A stretch of 53,825 nt of DNA, taken from the NCBI GenBank assembly GCA_015680685.1, contig MNCI01004629.1, positions 101,311-155,135 of the forward strand, written 5' to 3'. The position numbers and the translations under genes are program-made. The notes under the pieces are model-generated. The model was not told the DNA's origin and searched no databases. It saw nothing but the letters and a program-made list of their open reading frames with translations. This DNA comes from Gnetum montanum (lineage: Eukaryota > Streptophyta > Gnetopsida > Gnetales > Gnetaceae). Below are positions 21,064 through 32,699 of the stretch, one piece after another (within the stretch, counting starts at the first letter, position 1; each line of letters opens with the position of its first letter).

Positions 21064-23039
21064 AAATGAAAACTCGTCCTCGAGTTCCTTACAAAATATT
21101 GGGAAGGTATGGGATTATTGACTCAAATGGAACTAATGATGAATGGGATAACATGTGAACGGATCATCATTACAAGACACAACAAAACTGGTGTTCATGA
21201 CCACAAGAGTGAACAAATTATTACATTTGACATTAGGCCTTATTTGGTAGCTAAGAGAGAAGAGAGAAGAGAGAAGAAGTCTTACTGCTACCAACGCCAA
21301 GATTGCACCTTTCGTTGTCCATCTGTAAGCACATCATCAATCTCATTCCTTAGCTACTTCAGTACTGATCCATTCCAAGTGTTCCTTCTAGATCTAATCC
21401 ATTGTTGCATGATTGCCATCTGCACACACAACACAATCTTGTATTAGCAAGGGTAAGTGAATTTCAATGCAGTTGATACCTTGCCTCAGTGAAAGGTCCA
21501 TTGGTTGGGTTGTGGCATGGCTGATTGCAGATCTAGAGATATCTTAATGATGACTACCGAAGGTGTAGGGGTTAGGAGAAAATCGAAAAAATTGGGTCCC
21601 GTACCCCCATGACTAATCGTGAACCTCTGGTATCGATAGAATGGAGAAAGAAAAAGAACAAGAAGATGGAGAAAAAGAGACAACTAGGACATCAATGAAA
21701 TGAATGTCAAGATGAAAATGAAAAAAATAAAGTGGATTGCAAAAATGTTAAGGGAAAGAATTTAATGGATGCACCAAATAGGAATGCCAGTGGGTCCTCC
21801 CCAAAGCATGCTCATGCCCTTAATGCCCTGACAAACCCACTTTTAAAGAGTCTGTAGGCTCTGGGAATGTCCTTTGAAACAAGAGTTAAAGTCTTAACCG
21901 TAAGAATTTACCAAAAAGAAAACAATGCATCTACCAAAATATACACTAATGATACAATCAACAATGAGGTGAATAATGGAGAGAAAGATGGAGAGAAGAG
22001 AATGGAATAGAATCTCAAGAACAAGGTTGTAAACAGTCCCTTGTATGTTTCATGATTAATCTGACTTGGTAAATCTCATTCCAACTCCAACCTCAAACAA
22101 ACCACATCCATGACTTTGCATTAATGCATTCGGCCAATCCATCCACTTGAATAACAAGAATACCTTTCCCAAAAGCCACCACCATTCAGACAAAACAAAG
22201 GAGGAGAGAATGGGAAGCGAGGAGGGCCTTAGTTAGAGGGAACATTTTTATTTTAGGTTCCATAACCAGTGCTTGTAGCCCAAGGGATTATTTTTTCTAA
22301 GTGGTGTTCTTTGAATTCTCACTCTTTTTCTTTTTCTCTTTTTTTTTCTTTTTAATTTTTATTTTTATTTTATGTGTTTATGCGTGAGAACCACACCATG
22401 CAAAAACTTTGTTATTTTTATTAGTTCAACTTCCCGATAATTGAGTGACATCGGAACGACAAGAAAACTCAAGAAGAAAACATCCAAGCACCCAAGAGAA
22501 TGGCCAACACAAATGCATCAAGTTCTTTTGAAGTCACATCCTTTTCAAATCTTGAGTCCTTCCTTATTTTGAGAAGTACCCAGTCACCGATTCATTAGAG
22601 TTCTTATTAGAAAGGGACTGTACATTTCCAAGCCAAGAGAGACCATAGAGAATTGTGGATGTATGGGTGAAGTGGACTCATTGCCTGTCATATCAAAAGA
22701 AACATACCTTAGTATCAACATTGTAACTTAAAGGTAAAAACCAAACATTAGCAATCAAGTAGAAAAATAGTTCATACTATAATGAAAAACACTTATTGGA
22801 TGATAAACTTACAAGATGGATACAACGCACACACACACACATAAAGAAATGAAAAAGTATAATGATGTTGTAAAACAAAAACAAGAAAAGTTAAAAAAAG
22901 TTGTAAAACAAAAATGTGTAAAATAAAAATGTGTAAAAAAACATGTAAAACAAAAACTATAAAAAAAACTTGTAAAAAAAAAACGTGGAAAAAAATGTGT
23001 AAACTAAAAACTATAAAGAACTGAGGGCCTCCAATGATC
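21064..23039 (-). other. Element 2 3' region
   Basis: About 2 kb, homologous to the element 1 3' region. It holds a 60-bp segment with splice-like ends (21420-21479), an AGTCATGGGGGTA copy at 21602-21614, a broken copy of the env-position frame (about 21890-22262), an AC microsatellite near 22826-22842 and a T-rich minisatellite (22860-23020). No intact frame is supported. Confidence 0.65.
22860..23020. repeat. Degenerate minisatellite, unit about TGTAAAACAAAAA
   Basis: Eight or more imperfect copies of GTAAAACAAAAA-like units lie at the same place as the array in element 1 but are longer. The hydrophobic open frame across it on the minus strand is a by-product of T-rich codons. Confidence 0.75.
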
Positions 23040-24525
23040 AGCATAGGTGGCCATCTCTCCCATGACTGAATGGAAAGGGAGAGACCTGAAATAATGAGCG
23101 AGGTTTCCCGATAGTAGAGGTGTAATTTGTACTGACTGTTTTTGGTTCATGAAAGGGTTTTGTTTGTTGCACATTAACCAATAACCTCTTATCCAGGCTT
23201 TCAAGCTTGTATATTGTCATGGCTCCAAAGGGAAAGGTCGTATGAATAATATAGGATCCTTCCCACAATGTTTGAAATTTCATACACTATGGTACATGCA
23301 TGGGATTTCAGTAAAGGACCTTGTCTCCTGGTTGGTACTTAAACCTTCGAATTCTTAAGTCATGACGTTATTTACTATGTGCCTTGTGCAACTCATTTAA
23401 CGACAGAGTAACCAATCTATTCTGGTCTAGCACATTTAGAGTTGCCAATCATTATTTTTGTGCTAGGTCGAGGACCAGGCGAAGGTCGCAAGTCATGGAT
23501 AGTGTACGGAGCTCATTCTATATAGGGAGTTTTGGCAATTTTCTGTATACTAACTCATAGGGAGAGTATCCTATAGGGAGTTTCCAAGTGGAGCGGTATG
23601 CCCAGAGAGCGTCGTTTAGTTTTGTGCTCCAATCTCGCCTAAATTTACTAATTGTTCTCGTTAATATTCTTGTAATCTCCCAATTAGTAACCTCGGCTTG
23701 GCCATTAGCTTGGGGGTGGTAAGGTGTGGTCAATTTATGTTCAACCCCTAAGTGTTGCATGAATTTGCTAAAGGTTGCACCCGTAAAATGTGTCCCATTA
23801 TCAGAGATGAGTGCACGCGGCACACCAAACCTATTTACGATTTGTTGTTATACAAATTGTGCAGCCATAGACAATGTGCAGTCTGTTACAGTGGCTACTT
23901 CAGCCCATTTGGTTAAATAGTCAATAGCAACAATGATATATGCTTTTTCATTGGACATTGGTGTAATGGGCCCCATAAAATCTATTCCCCAGATATCGAA
24001 GGGTTCCAAAGGTTGAATCCATTATTCCATACCCTCCATTCTAACAGTCATTCCACCATCACGTTGGCAGCATTCATAGGATTGGGCAAAATGATGGACG
24101 TCCCGAAATAGTGTTGGCTAATAATATCTTGCAAGCAGGATCTTGGTAGCCGTTCATCTCTTGGCATAGTGACCCCCACAGGGGTCCTCATGAGCATCCT
24201 GGAGAACTTTCAATTGATCCTTATTGGGCACACACCATCGAACCAAGCCATCAAGATAGACTTTATAGAGTTGTCCCTTGATTTCCATGAAGTACTTGGT
24301 TTTGTGAAGAAACTGTTGTTTCTTCCTCAAGTCCAACCCCTATGGTGTTTGTTGGGAAATGAGATAAGTAAGAATGCTACTATACCAATTTGTTTCTGTG
24401 GGTTGGTTATTCACTACACCAACAAAGAGGGTTTCATCAGGAAAATGATCAGATACGGCATATTCGTCCTCTTTGCTATCCCAGTGCAACCGAGATAAGT
24501 GATCTGCGACTACATTCTCGATGCC
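23040..24525 (-). pseudogene. Element 2 integrase (decayed)
   Basis: The open frame 23518-23823 holds PRALISDNGTHFTG and YHPQANGQAEVTN. The second Asp and the Glu of the D,D,E triad are therefore intact, unlike in element 1. The segment 24154-24336 carries part of the zinc-binding N-terminal domain (CGGHYAKR), and the C-terminal region ends near 23040. In-frame stops lie between these open stretches. Confidence 0.9.
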
Positions 24526-24526
24526 N
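24526..24526. other. Ambiguous base N at an internal deletion
   Basis: The N joins sequence equivalent to 7560 and 7825 of element 1, so about 265 bp of the RNase H coding region is missing. It may be a compressed assembly gap. Confidence 0.8.
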
Positions 24527-25875
24527 ATCTAATTTTGTTAGTATGGCTCCTAAGGCATAATTAGATGCATCGGTCATGATATGGAACAGCCTGGACCAGT
24601 CAGGGGCTTGTATAATAGGGGTTTCCACAAGCCTTTATTTTATAGTTTGGAATGCTTGTTCACATTCCCTGGTCCATTCAAAGGGTGCATCTTTTTTTGT
24701 CAGTTCTACCAACGGTTTGGCAATCTTGGAGAAGTTCTCAATAAATCTCCTATAGGAGCCAGTGTCTCCAAGGAACAACCAAATATCTTTGACCATTTCT
24801 GGTTGGCGAGTGATTCCTTGGATGACCCTAACTTTTTCTAGATCTACGTCTATTCTTGATTGTAAAACCTTATGCCCCAATACTATGCCCTCTTGAACCA
24901 TTAAATGGATTTTCTACCATTTGAGCTTTAGGTTGGTTTCAACACATCATTTCAGCACTTGCTCTAACTAGTCTAGGGTTGATCAAAGCTTGACCCATAA
25001 GTGGAGAAGTCGTCCATAAAGACTTCTACTCCATTACCAATTTTTGGTTGAAAGATGCTTAGAACTAATCGTTGAAACGTGGCAGGGGCATTGCACAAGC
25101 CAAATGGCATTTGTTTATATGCAAACGTTTCCCAAGGACTGGTGAATGTTGTTTTGGCTTGGTCCTCTAGTGCGATCCATATTTGGTTGTACCCACTATA
25201 ACCATCCAGAAAACTATAATAGTGATGCCCTGCTATATTGTCTAAGACCTGGTCAACAAATGGCAATGGGAAGTGATCCTTGAATGTTGCCATATTTAAT
25301 AGCCTAAAATCTATGCATACCCTCCATTTGTCTCCTTTTTTGGGTATGATTACTAGAGGACTAACCCATTCGCTATCAGCAATGGGATAAATGAACCCAG
25401 CCTTGAGAAGTTGCTCTATTTCTTTTTTCACTATTTATTTCAACTTCAGGTTTAATCACCTCTACAGTTGTTTTCAAGATTTCATGGAGGAGTCTGTGTA
25501 AATCTGATGCTGGCATATCCTAGGATCTATTCCGGTTAATTCAGGGTATGACTAGGCAAAGGCTGTTGACCATTTATTTATCACCTTTAGCAAACTCTCT
25601 TTTTGTTTGCAGCCAAGCTTTGCGTTGATGATTACCAGTTTTTCATTTTTGAGGGTCATGTATTCTAGACCGGTGGGCAACAATTTTAAATCTAGGGGCT
25701 CTTGTTTAAACTTCTCAAGAATCTCCAACTTCCCCCAGTTAATTTTTTCAGGGTTAAGGGCTGGAAGTTGGCAATGGACTTGCTCAAGTGCATTCATGCT
25801 TTCAACGTAAGCACTAGTGATCCCCTCAATTAGTTCCATGCATGTCATCGAATTTCTCTCTTGGTCAGCCATCAA
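24527..25875 (-). pseudogene. Element 2 reverse transcriptase (decayed)
   Basis: The open frame 24973-25431 covers most of the RT: GFIYPIADSEWVSPLVIIPK, YYSFLDGYSGYNQ, FGLCNAPATFQRL and EVFMDDFSTYG with both catalytic Asp residues. A thumb and connection part follows at 24635-24901 in another frame (TGSYRRFIENFSK). The linker 25552-25875 begins MMADQERNS. RNase H is almost entirely lost at the N at 24526. Confidence 0.92.
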
Positions 25876-26500
25876 CCACTGGGTGCTTTCTTATCATGTG
25901 GCTGCTGCATATAGGCACTTTTTTATGTCAATGTCTTGTGCACACCAATTGCATGCAGGCAATGTTAAACTCCGCATTACCCATGATTTCTGCACACAAT
26001 GGCACCTTGTGTCACTATATGTGATGCATGGAACTTTCTTCTTCTCAATCTTTCCAAAAGTATTTTTCTTGGATATTTCTAGGGAAAGATTGTGGATTCC
26101 TAAGCATGCATCTATTGTGCTCAGCCATGCCCTTCCCATTATTATCGGGAAGTCCCCTTTGTCATTGTTTATTTGGATCACCAGGAAATCAGTTGGGTAT
26201 GACCAATCACCTACGATGGTAACGATGTCCTCAACCTATCCCAAAGGAACAGTGATGGACTGGTCAGCCAGCTCTAAGAGAATATTGCTCTTCTTGAGTG
26301 GAGGCAGGTTCCAGGTTTTATACAATTCTTGTGAAATTAAGTTGACTCCAGAACCTGAGTCAATAAGAGACTTATGAGGTTCATTCCCAGTAACTTGGAG
26401 ATAAATTAGGGGGCTTCTAAGATCAAAGAATTTCTTGGGAAGGTGGGCTACCTTAATCTAGTTGGTAACAGTATGGATTAACATAACTGCATGCATTGGC
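25876..26500 (-). pseudogene. Element 2 aspartic protease (decayed)
   Basis: The minus-strand reading has LIDSGSGVN near 26350, then the INNDKGDFPIIMGRAWLST segment (25894-26181). This part is in the same phase as RT here. Two adjacent stops (near 25890-25896) match Arg and Gln codons in element 1 and look like C-to-T changes. The ancestral element therefore had one continuous gag-pol frame. Confidence 0.85.
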
Positions 26501-29015
26501 CTCAATTTTTGGGTTGAAGGGGGTCTCGAAACCTTATTTTGTATGGAGGTGTTTAGATGCTCAACTTCTTGTGAAGGTGAGGGCCTGGTTGGATTTTTGG
26601 TTCTAAAGATAGATCTTTTTTTCATGGGATTGTTAGAACCAACTGAGAATTGAGTATTGGGAGCCCTTGTGATATCGAGTTATTGCAGTTGAGTGGGAAA
26701 TACCCTTGGCATTATTGGAGCAGTTGGTGGTGGAGCTACTGGCGTAAGAGATGCGGATGGATTCAGAGGATAGTATGGGTATGAAGCATTTCTCAGAGGA
26801 GAAGGAATCCTAAAATACTCCTAAACTTGGTAGTAACGTGGTGGGGTTATGTAACCCATAGAGTCACCTAGAGAAATCGGCTGTTGTACATAATAGCCAC
26901 AAGGATCAGGTTGCCGATAAGGGTATTACTGTCTAGGTAGTGGCATCCCCCATGACTGTGGGTGTTGCCTCTGCTGATGTTGCTTGATGGGTTGTGGTGG
27001 AGTTTCACTTGGGTAGTACGTTAACGGTCAGTGGAATTGTCTCAGGTTACCTTGGGGATAAAGTAACCTTCAGGGTGTCTACCGTCCGTTAAGTCTTGGG
27101 TTGAGTGTATACACCCCAGACTCTTGCAGATGTGATATGATTGGACAACATCCCTTAGGATGGTCATATTGGTAGATCTCACATCCACCATCATTGTCTG
27201 TGTCAGAATCCACAACCTCATCGGAGATAGTTATTTTCCCCTTACCATTGTTACGTGCATGGCCTGCATCTCTCCTCTTTTTCTTATTAGAGTCACTACC
27301 TTGTTCCTTCTTAGACTCCTCTATGATTTTCAGGACAGTTTCAAGTCTAGAGTCTAAGGAATCCCACAATTGATCCACTTTAGCCGATACCTCGGTTGTT
27401 AACTTCTGGAGCTGCAAGGTTTTTCTGTTCACCAACTCTTCGAGTGGTGGCTCATCCTCTTCATTGCAAAATTTCACTCCCTTCTTCTGAAGGAAAGGAT
27501 CATGGTTATATTCTTCTGCTCTCTCTCTCTTTCATAGTTCCTCTTCTTCTTTGGCTACTTGCTCCAACAAGCGATGAATTTCATGGGATCTAAGTTCTGA
27601 TAGTCTCCCTTGGGCATAAGTCCCAAGGGTCTTTTAGTTTCATACCTTAGCCCATCTACGAGGTGGCGAAGTTGATCCCGCTGTGCGTAACCATGGCCCG
27701 AGCAATGATGTAAGAATGCATAGTATTGACCCATGGCAACATCCAAGGGTTCGTGATTACCTTGTTTCCATCCTTGGATTTGTTTACACAAATTAGACAC
27801 TCTGGAGTATGTTTGGTATTTTTTGTTGAACAACTCTAACATCGTACTCCATCTCCTAATGGTTTCTAGCTCTAAGGACCAGTACCAACTCTCTGCTTTC
27901 TTTATGAGTGTCCTAGGAAACAACTTTAGTTTTTGCCACTCATTTTCTATGTTTTGCAAGGTGCAGGCATCATGGAATGCCTATAAATGATTCTACGGAT
28001 CAGCGTTATATTCCCCTTTGAAGCATGGGATATTATTCATGTCTAAGCGCTTGGTTCGGCTATCTTTTTGATGCCTTGTGGGTATTCTCATTGCCTTTGT
28101 AATATCTAGCATACTTCGGTTTGCAAGTAGGGGCTCATCATGATCACCTTCCTCATGATGTCTATGATGTCTACGTTGTTCCCTACTTTCCCTTTGTTCA
28201 TGCCTTGATTCCCTAGAGTGCCCTCGTCCTCTCTCTCAACTTTCTCGTCGCGGTCTCTCGTTTTTCCTACCCTTATCCTCACCGTTATGCTCTTGGTGGC
28301 TACACCCAAATGTGGAAGGAGAGGGTGAGTGATGTGATGAAGGGGAAGAATAAGGAGAACCATCGCCATGATGATGCTTCTTACCTTCTCTTCTGCTACT
28401 ACGGCCCCGATCGTGATGACGATCTAAGTGCCTATCCTTGTCATGCATTGTTGTTCCCTCAATGAACAGTTGACATTCATAGGAATCAGAACCAGGGTTA
28501 TGTATTGTAGAGCGTAGGTTTTGATACCCCACCTCCCCACCATCATTAGGAGGGGGAACATCATTTGATAGAGAACTCGTTATAAGTGGTTCACCATCTC
28601 CGATTTCACTCAAGATGTGTGGGACCCCTTTGCCCTTCAACAGTGTATGATGGCTCTCCTGCCTTGAGTCCCTTAAATGTTGTGCTTCTGTGGTTTGGTA
28701 ATCCCTTATGTCAAAATCACCTACAATGTATTTAGCATATAGCTATGTCATGCCGATCTATGCCAAAGCACGTAGGAGCATGTTTGGGACTAACCGATCT
28801 GGAGGTAACACTATGTTACCTTGCAAGTCTCTCCATCGCAACTATTCATCCTAATGGAGGAGAAAGGCAAAGTCTAGAATATACGCATCGGGATGAGTAT
28901 AGACTATCCGATGCTATTGAGGAACTAGCAGATTTCAGTTATGTGTTTTTGATTGCCGACTGTCTCTAGTATAATCCCTAGGTGGTGAATTACTTTTGTT
29001 CGAAGAAGAAGACAT
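26501..29015 (-). pseudogene. Element 2 gag (decayed)
   Basis: It starts at an MSSS-type ATG at 29013-29015. The open frame 28236-28640 contains the charged RD/RH/HH low-complexity region with SPSPS. Frame 27555-27959 holds the capsid segment (SWYWSLELETIRRWSTMLELF). Frame 27079-27477, in another phase, holds a Lys-rich part and the Cys/His cluster GCEIYQYDHPKGCC. A Pro/Gln-rich tail follows. At least one frameshift lies between 27555 and 27477. Confidence 0.85.
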
Positions 29016-29142
29016 TGTTATTTATCGGTGTGCTAATTATCCATTATATAATAATTTTTTTGTTTAATTAACCATAAGGTTCGTTTAAGCTCCCAACAAT
29101 GTGGATAATCTCCTATGTTCGACTTAGCGAACAAACACTTAG

Positions 29143-29160
29143 TCCCTGGCAATGGCGCCA
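29143..29160 (-). other. Element 2 primer binding site (tRNA-Asp type)
   Basis: Minus-strand TGGCGCCATTGCCAGGGA lies one nucleotide inside the LTR and matches the complement of the tRNA-Asp 3' end with two mismatches. Confidence 0.87.
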
Positions 29161-29161
29161 A

Positions 29162-30007
29162 TGATGAGTGGCGAGGTACCCCTACACCCAACCATACAAA
29201 TACAAGCGTAGCATGTGCGATCTGGTCGAACTCCACAGACTAAGTGCCTACACGCCTTATGGAACACTTAAGGTTAATCATTCGTTGTCTTCCTAGACTT
29301 ACTTGTAGTTTTCATAGTTATATGGTTAAGTAAGTCCAAGGTGTATGATTTTTATGTCTTTTCTATTTTATCTCCTATGCTAACAAGGTGAAGGGTGAAG
29401 AGACTAATTGACTAACTTTAACTAACTAACTAAGCATGAATTAACCTAGTGTTAGCATCCATTCCCACTTACCGTTCACAGCCTGAACCGATGCAACCTT
29501 GGTTACCAAACGCTAATTGTTGCTGGGATCACCAAGCGTAACGCACGTGCTCAAAGTGGTCGTATTGAGGCACTTAACTAGGAGAGAAGGGTCGAGAGAG
29601 ATTTAATAACTAATAAAGAATTTAAATAACAAATAATAAATAACAGTAAATAAAATCCTAATTAGCCTATTCCATGCACTGCAAGGTTCATCTAAGAAGT
29701 TCATCTTTATTGCCATACACAAACTTGTGTTTAGGTACAATGTTTGCTCGAATAAAGATCCATTCGCTTTGGAGTTCCTACTACGGGCACATGGAAATTA
29801 ATCTATCTCTAGAGAGGTAAAACTACCAAAGTTTCACTATGGTCTAGGCCTAGATGAGAAACAAGGGAGAGCCACCTCTTATTTATAGACTTGGCAGTGC
29901 ACTGTGATATCGTGTACACGATATCACGGGGGACAACATGATATTGCGTACGTGATATCGCAGGGGACAACGGGATATCGCGGCGGCTGCGACATCGCGT
30001 CCCATCA
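29162..30007 (-). repeat. Element 2 5' LTR
   Basis: 846 bp. TATA box complement at 29880-29887; near-palindromic GATATC units from about 29905 to 30000. Confidence 0.93.
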
Positions 30008-30012
30008 ATAAG

Positions 30013-30409
30013 TGTTGACTATCATAATTCTCTTTTACATTTATTTGAAATATGTATTTGGAATTTGAATTTTATGTGTTTTTGCATTTAGTTTATGTTT
30101 AGTTCATGCATTATATTATTTGTATATGTATACTAATTCTCCTTGTAGCAAGGAACTTCTTGTGCATCCTAGCATAAGAGGGAACATTCGCAAGGAAAAT
30201 TTTCAGTGGCTACACATCTAATGGCATGGTGACATGTTCAAGAGGAGTAGGAATGTGCTCATAGGGGGCACATGGAGCATCCGGAGCATGAGCGCTAGCA
30301 GGAAATGTTCCCTATGATGCCATTAAGGGCACTTAGGAACTTCAAGCCTTTAATGGAACTAGTAAATTTACCAATAGCAATAGCCTTGATAATTCACAAT
30401 TTGAATTTT
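30013..30409. other. Unassigned DNA right of element 2
   Basis: AT-rich start, then less AT-rich sequence that may be the upstream part of the decayed frame beginning near 30410. I cannot identify it. Confidence 0.4.
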
Positions 30410-31010
30410 ATTTTGATAGGAGATGAGAAATTCTATGAGTAGAAGGCTCATCAATTCTACCTCATATTTCAAAGGACCTTCCTTGCTTCATGGACCTTCC
30501 AAGTTGGTACTAGGTCCTACGACATCAGTGAGGCCGTCATTGCTAAGGTCCTTGAGATGCAAGTAGGATAGAGCATACAACATTTTATGGTAGCATCATT
30601 AGAGTGAAAGACCTAGCTAGCAAATCTCTTTCCTGATGTAGCCATGGATGAGATGGGATGATCTTATAAGAACCTTTCTCCTAAAAGGAGGGTTCTCGTA
30701 AGGGTTTTCATGATTAACATCCTAGATAGCTCCCATTTCACACATGTCATTGCCTTTGGCATATTGGTGGTTAGTGACTTGGAGGTTCCCTGTATCCTCA
30801 ATTAGCCATACATTATGTTGTCTGGGATGGATTTGGTGGTCCAAGATGCCAATGGGATCCCCTTTCCATTGGCAATCTTGACGCTATATCGACACTTCCA
30901 AATTTGTCCACCTACCTTGCCTATCAAGGAGAGCTTTGCCTAGGATGAGGACCAATTCCCAAATTTGGGATATGCCATCTACACCTAGCAATTACCTAGG
31001 ACATGATTTA
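30410..31010 (+). pseudogene. Decayed reading frame, probably transposon-derived
   Basis: A plus-strand reading of about 200 codons runs with roughly ten stops and reads like a protein between them. Examples are FYLIFQRTFLASWTFQVGTR, SYDISEAVIAKVLEMQVG and ILDSSHFTHVIAFGILVVSD. The arrangement recalls the N-terminal proteins of plant retrotransposons, but no family motif is decisive. Nothing nearby (LTR, primer site) assigns it to an element. Confidence 0.35.
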
Positions 31011-32699
31011 AGGAGATTTATCAAATCCATGATCCATAGATTTCAAGAGATGGTGGCAGGGCTACTTGGAAGACCCATTATGTTGATCCCCAATAGCAGC
31101 AACCACAACAATAAAAGCAACCATAGTAGTAGCACGATATGGCAAGAGCTAATAAAGCTTTGGTGGGAGCTTAATCTTGGCTCATGGCTCATTTGAACAC
31201 CTTTCAAGAAAATCTCATTACATCGTGTAATGAGATGAAGGTGCATCTCCATGCCCATGGTAACAATTAGAGAGGACGTAGTATTGTTTGGCCTCTAATG
31301 TGAAGATCCTGGGATACCATTTATTTTTCAAGATGAGGAATCTTTACTAGATGATTAGTTATTAGGAGGTGGGTGAATTGGTAGATCCAAAATTTGTACC
31401 AATTTAGATCATGTTGGACCATCTAGCCATAGTAACAAGGTGGATGACAAAGTTTCAAAGTAAGACTTCATGAGTGAGGAGGTAGGTGATGATGTGCCTC
31501 AGCCTCTTTCTTTAGTAGGGGCTCTTGCACCCCCTTTAGGGGAAGGCTCATATCCTTGAGCTTGAGCATGTTATCATCCATTTCTTCTTTCCCTTCTCCT
31601 ATTGTATTTTTTGAATGTTATGATAGAGTGGGTTTTTTTTATTTTCTAATCTCTATTATGTATTTTCAGTATTTCACATGCATTCTTCCACTCTCTTTTA
31701 TTAAGATGATAAAGAGCTAGTGGAGGCTATGTTAGGATATGAATTGATGCCCTTTGCACTTTATTCTTCTATTTTGGAAGTTTGTATGGGTAGGTGCTAG
31801 CTCATGCAACCCATAGTTTCCTACATCTCAAAGTCTCAACTCATAATGTGAGTTCTAATTAGTTTCCAACTCATCAAGGGAACATTGCCCATCCTACAAT
31901 CATTGGAGGTTGAATTCCAACATCAGAGGACTAAAGAGCAAGTGGACCTAGAATTAAACAAATGTGGAAATAGTACAAAAGTTGTATCTATGATGGAAAA
32001 GGTACTGCTAGCTCATGTGACTCACATGAGCTTGCAACTCAGAGTTTTCTTCATCATGCCGCTTGTAGCCATTCATAATTTAATTTAAAATAGAAAAGAA
32101 AATCCATCAATGTGAGCTCCTATGGCTTGCACCCATGTCACAATCATTGTGAATCTTTTTTACTTAATTTAGTGATTGAATCGTTTGGATTTGAATACTC
32201 AACCATTGGGAATAGTTGAGGGAGATTGCTAATCATAGTAACTCAAAGCAGTTGACTAACTTGGAGGTTTTTTTTTTTTTGACAAGAAGCTATGACCCAA
32301 CTATGACCTACACACAATTACAACCATTATTTGAAGTTATTTTGACCATCAACCAAAGTCATTTTTGTACTGGTTTAAAGCATATCTACAAGAAGATTTC
32401 TTGAACAGACAAAAAAGCGAAGATAGAGAGAGATACACATACATACATAAAGAAAATAAAAAAATAGATTTCATAGAATTTGTAGACCTAGTATTAAAGT
32501 TATTAAAGATTGTTGCAATGAAAATTATTCTTGAGATTGATGATTGAATGGTAATATTTGTTTCTTTGTTAAAGTGAATTAATGTTAAGTGTTCTTCACC
32601 ATAATTTTGGCACCTTACCTCCATGTAACTCATGGTCCTCTTTTTGATTGACTTCTACATTCTATAGTGCAAGCACTACTCAATAAAGAACATCATAAT
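31011..32699. other. Unassigned repeat-like DNA
   Basis: No supported gene. It contains a perfect 11-bp-arm hairpin (31212-31236) and a T homopolymer (about 32266-32280). Short frames here lack family motifs. Confidence 0.45.
31212..31236. repeat. Perfect short inverted repeat
   Basis: Arms ATCTCATTACA and TGTAATGAGAT are exact reverse complements around a 3-base loop (TCG). The function is unknown. No T-run follows, so a terminator reading is not supported. Confidence 0.8.

Larger units (their letters stand above)
20190..30007 (-). mobile_element. Full-length Athila-like Ty3/gypsy element 2
   Basis: A 9.8-kb element in minus orientation. Its flanks, ACAAG (20185-20189) and ATAAG (30008-30012), differ at one base and are most likely a target duplication with one mutation. 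The 5' LTR is 29162-30007 and the 3' LTR 20190-21050. Gag, protease, RT, RNase H and integrase follow in the same order as in element 1. The RT (FMDD), the integrase second Asp (SDNG) and the Glu (GQAEVTN) are all still coded. Stops, frame changes and an N at 24526 that joins sequences spaced about 265 bp apart in element 1 (removing most of RNase H) show it is defective. Confidence 0.95.

Noticed and set aside
22793-23044. Hydrophobic 83-codon open frame on the minus strand
   Set aside because: It is the translation of a T-rich minisatellite; its Phe/Val/Leu content follows from the repeat unit.
25817-26377. 186-codon plus-strand open frame, and similar ones at 9592-9990 and 9307-9561
   Set aside because: They lie antisense to the protease and gag tail of elements 2 and 1, where the sense strand carries the family motifs.
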